From Salminus brasiliensis (lineage: Eukaryota > Chordata > Actinopteri > Characiformes > Bryconidae), in assembly GCF_030463535.1 (NCBI RefSeq), contig NC_132887.1, positions 21,926,443-21,990,442 on the forward strand: 64,000 bases of DNA. Direction: 5' to 3'. A program made the position numbers and the translations under genes. The notes below the pieces were generated by a model. That model was not told the DNA's origin and searched no databases. It saw only the letters and a program-made list of their open reading frames with translations. Below, piece after piece: positions 43,812 through 62,474 of this stretch (position 1 is its first letter; each line of letters begins with the position of its first letter).

Positions 43812-46297
43812 TTCACATTTGTGCCCGTTTTTCCACACTGCACGAGGAATGATGGAAAACGAGAACAGAGGAATGTCTTACATGCAGTTTTCAGAACTGC
43901 ATCTCTAGCTCTCTTTTGGTTAACTGCATCCTGTGCTGTCCTGCAGTTCTACATAAACCTCCATGGTTGCAATTGAGAAAGATATGTGATATTCCTCAAA
44001 ATGCATATTTTCATGTTGGTACATAAGGCTGTAAACTTAAGACATACTGTCCCTTAACTAAAGAGACCAATTTGATGTTTCCCTAAATCAAAATAAACTT
44101 CCTTAATGCTTTTAATGCCTTTTTTTAAAACTCTGCCTGGTAACGTTTAGAAGACTTTTCTAGACGTAATGTGAAGAATATTTACCAGACTGATTTGATT
44201 AGTGATATTCACAGCATGTTTATCTCCAAAAAAAAAGTATGTTTATTAATACTAAAATAGTGCAAGTTTTAAGTGACCATTTTAAACCAAAAGTCAGTAG
44301 TCTGTTTGTTTAGTAAAAAAGAAACATGTCCCTGCAATCTACATGACCCACTAACAGCTAGTGAAACCCTGTATCTTCTTTTCTTTTGCATCAATTTTTA
44401 CACTCACCAGGAATAAAATTAGTTTGCCTATTCATTCTTGCAATTATCCAATCAGCCAATCAGGTGGCAGCGGTGCAGTTTATAAAATTATGCAGGTATG
44501 GGCCAGCAACTTTGGGTAATGTTACCATCAACCTTCAGAATTAGGGGAATATGCATGAATGGGTGAGTTTTCAGTGAGGTTTGAGCATGGAATTATTACT
44601 GGTGCCAGAGGGGGTGGTTTTGGGAAATTTGGGTATTCCTCAACTGCCGATCTCCTGGGATTTGCAGTACAACAGGTTCTAGGTTTTTCTCAGAATGGTG
44701 GAATAAAGAGAAAACATTCAGTAAGCGAATACCACAAGATGCTGGAAATATTCCTGTGAGATTCGGGTCCAGGTTCACACAACTTTGTCATAATTCCTAA
44801 ATTGTTCAGAAGCACTTCCATGCTGCAAATCTCCCATTTCACCAAATCCCAAAGGTGGGTTGAGCTCCAGTGATTGGGACGGCCACCGTAGGGCACGGAA
44901 TTCATCATCATGTTTGAGATGACTCTTGCTCTGTGACATTAGAAGATTGATAAATGGTGAACATAAGGGATGCACACGACCAGTACCAATACTCAAATAG
45001 TGTGCCATGAAAACATTCCCCACACCATTAAACCACCACCTCCACCAACCCAGACTGTTGACACAAGGCAGGTTGGGGTCAATGGATTCAATGGAGCTGT
45101 TGATGCCAAATTCTGGCTTTACCTTCTGTGTGCCTCAGCAGAAATCCAGATTCACCAGACTTGGCTCTGTTTTGACCAGTTTTCAACTGTCCAGATGTGA
45201 CCATTACATGAACCTGATGGCCAATGAAGCTTCTTGGCTGCATGTACAAATTTAGTCTTTCTATTCTCCTTTTGGTTTAACTCTAAAACTCATGTCTGCT
45301 GTCGGCCCTCAGCAGCATACAGAATAGTTCTGATGTTATTGGGAGCACAAATGCCTAATAAAAAAACTCTTACTGACATAGTATTTACATTTTTAATAGC
45401 TCTTGCTTTTAACGAGAACTATAATCTAGTTATATCAGGCACTTATGTACAGAGTAAAGCCTCAATTCAAAAGCTCACTCGCAAAAATTGTTTTAATGTC
45501 ATCTGTTCATGTTTTCCCTTGGTATTACAAATGTTGAGATGTTTGAAAAAACACAGTATGCCCAAAGATTATATAAAAAAGTAATAAAATATTTCTTTTT
45601 TTAAACGACCATTGAACTGGACAAACTACTATTTAACATGTAACAAACAATGAAACACTTAGAGGTAACCTGGGATCTCAGACACTTAAGACATGGTTTA
45701 TCCACTTGCTTTCTGGGTGTTTCATAGATCCAAGTCTAACACTGTGCTGCTCATTTTTCTTCCCAAGGAACAGTAGAGCTTATCATAAAGTACATCTAAG
45801 TCAAACTCCATTAAACCATCCTCAAACGAGGTTTAATACAGAGTCATGAACCCATAGCAGTTCCTCATTGCTTTAAGCATTTTTCTATTCAAATTCAATT
45901 CAACTCAGCATTCAACCTTCCATGCTGTAGTGGAACTTATTTGCCTCTCTGAACTATACACAAATCTCAATTCATGAAACGTAAGTATGTGTACCCCTGC
46001 ATCCCAACATGTCTGCTCAGGGGGGAGGGGAGAAGTAAAGTGTTTGGCAGCTAGAATAAAGAAATGTGAAGGTAACAAGTCTGTGTCAAAACTCCTAAAT
46101 TTCACATGTTTAACAAAAGTCTGAACTGAAACAATGGGCTAATCTAGAATAATGATAATACTTTGTTTTTACAAATTTACAAAGAATTGCAATAAAAAGT
46201 TCCTTGAAAGAAAGAAAAAAAAAAAGACCACAGCGCAGACACAGCTTGCTTGGAGTGGACAATCAATTACAGATGGGTTTCGGAAGCTGGAACTCCC
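43812..46297. other. Tail-to-tail spacer between cinp and znf839
   Basis: 2.5 kb with AATAAA for cinp at 44092-44097, a rearranged Tc1-like element at about 44430-45200, and otherwise AT-rich sequence. No gene is seen. The znf839 3' UTR probably occupies part of 45800-46297. Confidence 0.6.
44430..45200. mobile_element. Rearranged Tc1-like element, two halves in opposite orientation
   Basis: 44440-44760 reads forward as the leader and N-terminal part of a fish Tc1 element (CCAATCAGCCAATCAGGTGG, then GATCTCCTGGGATTTGCAGT, then TTTTCTCAGAATGGTGGAAT). From about 44780-45200 the sequence reads as the reverse complement of the C-terminal part (CATGAAAACATTCCCCACAC, then TGTTGACACAAGGCAGGTTG). The element therefore looks internally inverted, and it is dead. 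Confidence 0.7.
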
Positions 46298-53121
<6,824 letters not shown>

Positions 53122-53570
53122 TTTGAGTATGGAGGCTAACTCGCTGCTCCGCTACAGTCGGAGTCTGAGAGGAGGGTGAAGAGGAGCGGTCGACCAGGAC
53201 GACTCTCAGTCAGAGCTGACTGCGGTTTAACGTCGAGATTGAGCCCTCAAGTGAAAGATCTGCTCAATAGCATCCTAAACTCGTTCAGCTGTGAATGCGA
53301 TAATCCCAAAGCGTGTGGTGCTGTGAGACGAGCGGGGAGACAGAGACCCTCCATCCATGCTACGACGTCGAGCGGCGGGGCTGGACAACAACAAACGCCG
53401 TCATTTCCGCCGTCAGTTCGATTCAGTTTAGCGAACCGATTCTTTCCCAGTGTCGATCCAATACAACTCAGCGGTCGGTGCTGCGGCTGGGTATTTGGAC
53501 TAAACTTATGCTCTTCGTTTTGATCTAATGGCAGTGTGGACTACAGTTTAGTCTGCTCTGCCGCCAAATT
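53122..53570 (-). promoter_or_regulatory. CpG-rich promoter region of znf839
   Basis: CpG density is high from inside coding exon 1 (about 52200) through about 53560, then falls to an AT-rich background. There is no TATA box at a sensible distance. Confidence 0.6.
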
Positions 53571-55407
53571 TAGTGAGGAAAAGGATTCATTCAACTAATT
53601 CGGACGCGTTCCGACTAAACGACTCATTGATTCACAAGCCAGGGCAGCTTTAGTACTTAAGTAGCTAACTAAAGTACTGAAAAGGTCTACAGGGTTTGTA
53701 GCTACAGATCTGTGTGTGTAGAGGTGAGATCTACCACCAAGTTGCAAATAATTTCTGGAAGCAGGAACAATCAATTTTGTTGATGTGGACCTTCAATGGT
53801 TTGATAGGTGCCTGAAACAGAGAGAAAAGATATAGGAGCTATGTGGATGCACGTTCTAGCCAGTTCTACCAACATAACTATAAAAAAATTATATATATAT
53901 AATAATAAAAAATATATAATAATAAAAAAAAAATGGCCATCGATCAAGCAGAGAGATTCAGCCGTTCAGGTGCGCTCCGATTAAGCGACTCATTGATTCA
54001 CATGTCAGCGTAACTTTATTCTGATCTCCTCCAGCACAATAAAATACTCTCAGCCAACAGGTCTGATGTCCGCAACCCTTGCAGACATGCACATAAAGCA
54101 TGAACACAAAAAACACGCTCTATATTTGAGAAAAGATACTATTAGATAATCATGCCTGACCCTGTACGTAATTTGCGCTCGCACGTTCCACCTGCTATAT
54201 CTGAATGCGCAACGTGAGCTGTGAATACGAGCAGCGTAGACCGAGCGCAGGAACACACTGTGGGAAATCTGTGGATCACATCATGCTAATATGACAATAA
54301 TGGAGAACAATTCCTGGGTCCAAACCTCACCCAAACAGACGAGAGCCCATTTCTTCTTCAGGAACAGCTCTTTAAGCTTTATTTATTCATATATATATAT
54401 ATATAGTGGCAGCTCTTTTTTAAATGTTTATGTTTCTAGGGTTTCTAAAATTATTTCATTATTAAAGACAGGAAGGTTGCCAGGACTTTTATATATTTAT
54501 TTAAATACTTATTTGTACATAAACTAGTACTGAGATGGTCTAAATGGTTGATGCATGTGACTTTTAGAGAGGCAGTTTAGAGGCAGCATCCACTACAACC
54601 AGTTCCAAACAGCCTCTGGAGGCAACATCAACACAAGCACCTCCAGGGTTTGCTGAATGCCAGGAGAACCATACCTGCCCAAAAGCATAGTATCAGCTAG
54701 AACGATAAATGGCATTATAAGATACAAACGAATTATGTTAAATAATTAACAATATTAATATAATCCAATATTACAATGTTAATATAATATTAATATAATC
54801 CAGGTCCATAATGATCTGGACAGTTGCACAATTTTTGGAATGTTGGCTCTATCTGTACACCGCCTCAATGGACTGGAAACGCAGTAGTCAAGTCAGTAGA
54901 TTTTCAGCTTTCAAATGGGTTTAACAAAAATATTACATAAACTTTTTAGGAATTTCAACCAATTTTACACAGTCCTTTCATTTTCACAGGCTCAAAAAGA
55001 ACTGGACAGACTACTGTAGTTGTTACTACATGATTATTTTAAAATATTTGAATGCCTTTTAAAATATTCAATGACTGCCTGAAGTCTACATCACATGGAA
55101 ATCACCAAGTGCTGGGGTTTGCACAAATGTAAATCCAACACTTGGAATTGACATCAACCCTTTTTATCACCTTAATTTGTCATGAAATAATGAGAAAACA
55201 GACCACCCCTGACCGTAACACTGCTTATCAGTTAATTGTCCAATTACATTTGAGCCTATGTAAAAATGTCTGTAATTCCTAAATGGTTAAATCCAACATT
55301 TTTGTTAACCCCCTTGAATTAACGCCATAAAAATCTACACTTTAATAACTTCATTTCAAATCCATTGAGGTTACCAGAATAACTGTATCATTGTCCAAAT
55401 ACTTATA
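53571..55407. other. Spacer, mostly AT-rich unique sequence
   Basis: Contains a duplicated GACTCATTGATTCACA motif (about 53600-53645 and 53965-54015), AT-rich simple sequence at 53881-53935, and a short TA run near 54390-54405. No gene is visible. Confidence 0.55.
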
Positions 55408-55471
55408 AAGGTGCACGTATTTGTCACTGTACAGCGAAATGTGTCCTCCGCATTCAACCCATCTGGTAGTG

Positions 55472-55534
<63 letters not shown>

Positions 55535-55690
55535 AGAGCGGTGGGCAGCCAACTCCAGCGCCCGGGGAGCAGAGAGGATAAAGGGCCTTGCTCAAGGGCC
55601 CAACAGTGGCAGCTTGCCGAGCCCGGGAATCGAACCCACAACCCTGTTATCGATAGCCCGGCGCTCTAACCGCTGAGCCACCACTGCCCA
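55408..55690 (-). repeat. tRNA-derived SINE, copy 2 (family B), carrying a long (CA)n
   Basis: Reverse-strand full copy: the B box appears as GGAATCGAACC (55626-55636) and the head as CGCTGAGCCACCACTGCCCA at the right end. A pure CA tract replaces the short GT-rich patch of the other copy. Confidence 0.9.
55472..55532. repeat. (CA)n microsatellite inside a SINE
   Basis: About 30 perfect CA units. Confidence 0.97.
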
Positions 55691-55929
55691 CTGAACCTGA
55701 CATAGAACCTGACTTAGTGTACCTTAGGGCTGCCTTCTTTGGAGTGTCAGAGCTGCCTGTGTTCAACACCATTCAGGGTTACTGACTATCCAGTCAACAT
55801 TTTCGATGCAAGCTTCTTGATTCTTTCAGTTTTACTACTACTAAACTGAATGCACTACTAAACTGCAATGTCACTGCTCTGTTTGCATGTTTATGAGTAG
55901 TGGGCTGGAATTGGGTGTACAGAGTGTGC

Positions 55930-56545
55930 AGTAGAGACGTTGGTAAACTCCAGAAGGCCTCAGTGATCAGTGTGTTCATTGAAAGTGTGCAGAGTGTGTG
56001 TCAGAGTATGCAGTGGAGGGGTTGGTAAACTCCAGAAGGCCTCAGTGATCAGTGTGTTCATTGAAAGTGTGCAGAGTGTGTGTCAAAGTATGCAGTGGAG
56101 GGGTTGGTAAACTCCAGAAGGCCTCAGTGATCAGAGTGTTCATTGAAAGTGTGCAGAGTGTGTGTCAAAGTATGCAGTGGAGGGGTTGGTAAACTCCAGA
56201 AGGCCTCAGTGATCAGAGTGGGGTGTGGAGGGGTTGGTAAACTCCAGAAGGCCTCAGTGATCAGAGTGGGGTGTGGAGGGGTTGGTAAACTCCAGAAGGC
56301 CACAGTACTCAGGGTAGGGTGTGGTTGGTAAACTGCAAAAACTCCAGAGAGGCCTGTCAGGGTGTGCAGTTCAGTGATTGGTAAAACTCCAGATGGCTTG
56401 CAAGGATAAGAGTGTGCAGTAGAGGGGTTGGTTAACTCCAGAAAGCCTGCAGTAAACAAGGTGTGCAAAGGTGTGTAAAGGTGTTGGTAAAAATCTAGGG
56501 AGGCAGGCATTGATCAGAGTGTGCAGTGGGGGGTTGGTAAGCTCC
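55930..56545. repeat. Two-period minisatellite (82 bp then 48 bp)
   Basis: The core TTGGTAAACTCCAGAAGGCC starts at 55940, 56022, 56104, 56186, 56234 and 56282, a period of 82 bp three times and then 48 bp twice. More diverged units run to about 56545. Confidence 0.95.
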
Positions 56546-59500
56546 ACACAGCCTGCTCAGCATCATGACAGTTGGTGTACCAGCAGATGGCAGGATACTA
56601 CCAGAGTGTAGGTTTGATCCAATTGGTGCCTTTATGCTGTGAAGCACTAGATTCAACACATCCTCACATCACAGTTGTAGCTGCTAGACCACACAGACTG
56701 AGAATTTGATACCAGACAATAGGGGTCATCACAGGTCAGACTGTATAGCTAATATTAGGGCTTGTGTAGATATCATCTTTAATGGGGAAAAGAGGCTTTG
56801 TATGGGTTTAGAATGACCTTCTGAAATTGCAAAAGGACCTTCACCGCTCTTATATAATACAACCTTTAAGTTGTCCTTAATTATAGTGTCTAAACCAGGA
56901 GAAAAATAAGGCAAGTTGTGTACTATGCTTTAAACATTGTCTAATAATGTTCTATTATAGTTTATCTTCTTTATCTGATGAATCAAATGAATCAAATTCA
57001 TATTTCCAACATAATGTCATGACACTTCTGATTGCTTTATTTTAGGTAAAAATTCCAGACTTCTTGTAGCATGCCCACATCCCAAGCAACTTGGTCTCTG
57101 ACAAATTGCATCGCTTCTATTTATCTGTCGATCAAAAGATAATGTAGATTTTGCACTTAGAAAATGATCTTATCTCTGTCTCAGTCCTAATAATCTTTGC
57201 ATCATGGATTCGTCGAGCTTGCCACAGTCTATGCCAGCATTAGTGAATTTGCGGGATTAGCTGAAGTCGCTTTGCACTAATGCTGAACTCCTCTTAGAGT
57301 GAATAGATGAAACCTGAGGAAACGTGATCTCAAAGAGAAGAACTGCAAATCCCCACAAAACAGCTTAACCACGCTCTCTTTCATAGAGCAGTATACTGCA
57401 CAGATGCTATAGACATTATAGGACGCGGTTGAAGGAATTACATTCATAATCTTGCATTTTTTTTTGAAAGGGCTTGCTCTAAAAACAGTGTTTCACTGTG
57501 TCAGAAATAGGGGAAATAAATAATCCAGCATCTAACGCAAGAATTCCCAAACTTGTATAATCATAAATAGGGATATGTTGGAAAATGGGATAGAGGTGGA
57601 ACATATTTTGTTGCCTTATAAGCCAGGCTTAATCACACCAGATGTCAACAAATTAATTACACTGACACTAAGTAAATTAAATTAAATTAGGACTGAATTA
57701 ACAGTGTGTATCAATAATCTGTTGACAGGCCTCGATAATAAGGGCAGGATAGGATCAGCAACCCAGATGTGTGTGTATGTGGGGTGGAGGGGTGGAGGAA
57801 AGAAATCCTTGTGGGATTCGTAATTAACAGACAGCTCTAATCAACATGTCCATTTCAGCAAATTTTTTTCTTTTACTGGAAAAGGAGAATGATATATTTA
57901 CAGTGCCTAGAGAGAGTTGTGCAGCTAATGCTGAAAGTATGCTTCCAGAGCTGTCAGCTAACGCTGGGAAGTAGACTAGTTATACTCTACTGATGCCTTC
58001 ATTGTACATTCCTCATTAGCTACAAATAGAGCTTCTGTCACAGACAAGGAGCATTACCTTGATTTGATTTGAGATAGACAGATAGGTAGATTGAACAATA
58101 GCTAAAAGGATGGATGGATGGATGGCAATCTGTCTAGCTAGCTGCTGATCCGGCTAGACTGGAAGAACTCGAGGACCTTCTACAATACATATGAGAATAT
58201 ACACTTGGGTTGGGAAATGTTGGAAAAGAGGGGTTTGGGCATTGGTGGATCCATAAAGGATAAAAGCATGCATCGGCATAGGATTGTCTGCAAGCACGAG
58301 CGGTGGCGTCTGTAATTTAGGCTGAGAGCACCTTATCTGGGGCTGTTTTTATGCTCTCTCCCATATGTCTGTGATGCACTGGCCCTGCTGCTTAATCTGG
58401 CCAGATTGAGGCCTCTCAACTGTGGCGGATTACAGCCGCTGTTACAGAGCTTTGTGCTGTCGCTCAGCCTACATACGGAGGAAGAGTGCACTTCAGGCCT
58501 GATGGAGCAAACCACTGAAAATGCTGCGACTAGAACGCCTCTGCTTTTTTCATTATCTTACTACAGCCGATGTTATTTAGTTAACAAATTAATTGGACAT
58601 GATTTACTAGGAGTAGAAAGATTCATAAAATTCAGAATTGGATTAGATACAGTACAGAGGTGTTTTTGATTGATTACTTTTTTATATAATACAAAAAGAA
58701 GAGGAGCTAAAAATGTGCCACACTGTCGTATGTAAATGTTGCCATTTTAGTTTTTTCAGAGGATTCAGAATTAAATTAAAATATGATATTTAAAACAAAA
58801 GCAGTGTTTTTTAAATCATGGTTCTGATCATTTTTCAGATCAGCAGAAAAGAAAAACTGTAGACAAATGTAAGACAGTAATTTTAGCTTTTGGCTTGAAA
58901 ATATTTTTTATCATGGCAAGTCCTGTGTCCATTTGAGACTCCCACTCCTCACACTAATAGAACTCTGCTCTCCACTCACACACTAGAGTGATGTGGTTGT
59001 GTGGCCATGTTGCCTTCTGCCTCTGGTGGGTCAGTGTTCACAAACCATGTTTTTTTTTGTCCACATGCCCCATTCACTGGACAGCTGCTTAGTCTGTATG
59101 TTTTCACTGCAGCTCTTAGTCAAGATTTAGAGAATAATTACCATGAAAAGTAACAGAGGCAGTAAAACTGTATTCCATGCTGTTGTAGTTCAACTATGGC
59201 GATTAATCCATGGTTAGTGTATATGTATCTATATCATGCATCCTTGCAAAATGTCTAGTTTTCCTTATTGGCAGATGCCTCTTTTATTGTGTCAAGATTT
59301 AATGATGAATGGACCAATAGAAATACAATAGAAATATTTCAAATATTATTACAATCTTTTTTCATTGACTTTCATTCCAAAAAAGATATAATTCAAAATG
59401 ATAATTCATGTACATATGTTGATGTTATACATTTTGAGCTGTTCTGTCTTCCCTAATAGCACTTTGTATCATTAACGTCTACTATGCTGTTTTTAGGGGT

Positions 59501-61892
59501 TGGGGGTTGAGTGGTAGAACCCCTAGAAAGCTCAGTGAGGAAGAAACAATAATGTGAACAACACAGTGACCTTAACTGTGAGCTGTGAAGGTGCTTAGAC
59601 CAACAGCATACTAAACAGCTGAAATCAAGCACCAAATATAGGCAGATAAAACTTTATTGATCCCCAAGGAATAGAGAAGATAGTTTGCTCATTCTCAATC
59701 AAGCCAGAGGCATCTGCCATGATGCCCCCAGTCTGTACACATACTGGTGGAGAACAACAAGAGGGGGAAATGTGGACCAGCAAAGCCCAAATAAAGCTTT
59801 ATGTGACAACATAAGAGGACCTTGTGAAATCAGAAAGGCAGCTTGGTTCTTCAAAGCATCTGCAATAAGAGTATCATGCATACTGAATATCATTCGTATC
59901 TTGGTACTGAATATCGAAATATCTCTAGCCACGATACAACAATACAATGTGATGATGTTCTACAGTATGTTGTGTTGTGTATGTTGTGGGGCTATTCATT
60001 GGTTTATAATACCTCCAGCCTGCTGGCCATCCATAGTCTCTTTAAGAGGTTAAAAAAAACTCAAAGTCGCATTAAAGTAGTATGTAAATGCTGTTAATGT
60101 TTCAAAATGCACTTTACATACAGTTCATAAGCAGAATCTAAGCTGCAAAAAAGCCTGTTTAGAAATCACTGTATATGCAGTGTCACATGAACCAACTCAT
60201 TTGCATATCTCTACCTATTTGGCCTACCTCCACTTAGGCCCACCAAGGCTTGTTGCAGTTCTCAGGGGTGTTTGAGCTTTGAGTGCCTTAGAACGCCACA
60301 GTACAGGACAGCCAATCCAAAAAGAGCTCATTACTTCTGTATCTAAATACCTGTAAACATCTGTATATCTTTGCTGTCCAATGAAAAACATGGATATCCA
60401 ATATGGTGACTTTTCAGGAGAAGGCAAACATCTTAACTTTGAATGGAAGTCAATGGTAAATAAAAATTTATTCCACGTAATTTAGAGCGTTTCTATGGAC
60501 CTATTCATCCAGACTTGTTTACACAGTGTACAGAGCAGCTACAGGGTTCAAACCAAGGAAAAAATTAAAAACAGACAGAAATGGAGATGCATGGTTTTCA
60601 TTGGACAGCAGCGATATACCTGCCTAATTCTAAAACATAAAGAAAGGCTGTACAATAATGATGTAAAAATTAATTATGATAGTTTGTGATTAAATAATTA
60701 TGATTGTTTATAATTATGATCAAAAATGAATTGTGAATGTGTATGATTGTGAATAAGTAAAATGGAAAATATCAATTAAAAATATAAACACAGGATATAC
60801 ATGTCCAGAACAGTACTAAGATGTTTTAGGCATCTAAAAATTAGAATCTGTAATTGTAGTAAAATCAGTCAATAAATACTACAATAAATATGTAACTAAT
60901 GTGATGCAGGAAAAAACACTGATTGCCAACATAAATGATTTTAAATAATGTGCTTAGGAGCCTACAACCACTGTACAGTATGATATGTACATATTAGTGC
61001 TAAATAATTACTTCCATTGCACAGCAGTATCACGGAATTTGACCTCTGCATTTCACTAATGTGTGGCAGTGAAAGCACACAAACACACACACACACAAAT
61101 AGGGGCAGTCAGCACACACACAGAGAAATGAACAGCTTAGCCATGAATGTTAAGGGAGGAGAAAAGCACTCTTTCTTCACTCCTCTAATTCCTGTCAGTT
61201 CATCAAACCGACGATCTTCCACTTCATGTGGTGTCCAAGTGTGTGGTTTTCATGTATCATTCTGATTCGAACAAAACTGAACATGCTCAACATTTCAGAT
61301 TTTTTTAATAATCTGATCAACATTTTACATTTTCTGCACCAAAAAACCCACATAAGACTACAGTACATTAAAGTATAGTTCAAACAATACTGTAGCAAGC
61401 TATCTTTATTTACAATATATACAGCATTACATTCTAATACAACCAACCACTGAGTCTGAGTGCTTTTAAAAAGAAAGACACTGTACAAACGTCGGAGGAA
61501 ATGCACCAAATGCCTTAGACTAGGTAAAACAGTCTTTTTAAAGTAGCAATAAAGGACATTCTGTCAGTACTGTTGTAAAATTGTAGGATTTTTCCTAAAT
61601 GACATCAGATGTCATCATTCTATGGTTTGAGTCCTCAGGATCCTACTGTTAATGCCACCATGATATATGACACTTACTGGCAATACGAATAAACAGCAGG
61701 GTGCCATGCTTTGAGTATTCCAGCATTTTGGGGGATGCTACTATCAATCAGTCAAAAGAGCTGCTATAACATCATCAATACCTGTGACCTAAGTGAGGGC
61801 AGAACAACATGACTGGCGAGGTATACTATGAGGACTCCTGCTTTTCAACGATGTACGTGGAAAGTGACCTGGGTTTGTTCGAAGGAAAGGTA
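56546..61892. other. Gene-poor flank 3' of the Vsx gene
   Basis: 5.3 kb with no supported coding exon. It holds small-element copies at 59300-59395 and 60363-60621, a (GGAT)n stretch at about 58107-58124, and CA-rich sequence at 61077-61130. Non-repetitive blocks at about 57040-57460 and 58240-58540 have raised GC and homeobox-type words such as GGATTAG. Confidence 0.5.
60363..60621 (-). mobile_element. Full-length copy of the GCTGTCCAATGAAAAACATG element
   Basis: About 255 bp. The left end GCTGTCCAATGAAAAACATG and the right end (reverse complement GCTGTCCAATGAAAACCATG) differ at one position, and GTATATC lies just outside each. It has no coding capacity, so it is a MITE-like element. Confidence 0.85.
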
Positions 61893-62124
61893 TGCACTCT
61901 GAAAAATGAAGGTGCCAAAAAAGGGTTCCTTGGAGCAGTGCTGTAGAAGAACCACTTTAGTTTCCATAAAGAACCTTTCAGCAGAAGGATCTTTAAAGAA
62001 GAAGTTTTTAAAATAGTGCAAGCATGACGGGCCTTTGAAAGTTTGAAAGTTTCTATACTAATGAATAAGAACCTTGTACACACAAGCCAAGAACCAACGA
62101 GGAACCTTCATTTTAAAGAGTGCA
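61893..62124. mobile_element. MITE with TGCACTCTGAAAAATGAAGG ends in the probable Vsx 3' UTR
   Basis: The left end TGCACTCTGAAAAATGAAGG matches the reverse complement of the right end (TGCACTCTTTAAAATGAAGG) with two mismatches over 20. The interior is rich in AAGAACC/GGTTCCT. The right end lies 43 bp past the Vsx stop codon. Confidence 0.8.
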
Positions 62125-62166
62125 GTGGGACACTATGAGGTTTGAACAAGGGCTTTAAGTGCATGT

Positions 62167-62474
62167 CTAAGGGCTCTTTTCCTCTTCTCGGGAGTCTGGC
62201 TGTTCACTGGACATGTCCTCCGTCGCTGCGGTTTCCATTTTGCGTTCGAGTCTCTCGCAGGACACTGTCCCCAGTACTTTGGCACTGTGCTCCTGCGCTT
62301 TGGCCCGGAGAGCAGCGATGCTGTTCTCTCTCAGTTCCTCTTTGGACATGGGCGATTCGCTCCTCCTGTCCTCCGTCTCGCCCTCGTCGGCCTTGGGATT
62401 GGGCGGCGGCTGTGTGACCTCCGGCTTCCCGCTCAATGCTCCCGTCGCTGCCTCCAGTGACTTTTTGTGCATCC
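62167..62474 (-). CDS. vsx2: Last coding exon of a Vsx paired-like homeobox gene, most likely vsx2 (gene continues off right edge)
   Basis: VSX2 (CHX10) is a homeodomain transcription factor needed for retinal progenitors and bipolar cells. This exon starts after a CTTTGCAG acceptor and encodes about 102 residues. It begins [14 protein letters not shown], matching the sequence just C-terminal to the CVC domain in VSX proteins. It includes an OAR-type motif, [20 protein letters not shown] followed by VLGTVS, and ends in an acidic tail, REEEKSP. Human VSX2 keeps the OAR motif at this place whereas human VSX1 lacks it, which favours vsx2; fish vsx1 cannot be excluded. The homeodomain and CVC exons are not in the window, so the preceding intron is at least 1.5 kb. 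Confidence 0.75.

Noticed and set aside
56124-56510. Minus-strand open frame of 128 codons with a repeated TEAFWSLPTPP motif
   Set aside because: It is the minisatellite read in frame: the 48-bp units are divisible by three, so the frame stays open by chance. It has no splice context or conserved family.
55930-56545. CRISPR-like regular repeats
   Set aside because: The units are contiguous tandem copies without unique spacers, in a vertebrate genome.
60495-60689. 64-codon plus-strand open frame
   Set aside because: It overlaps the right half of the small inverted-repeat element, and other copies are not open.
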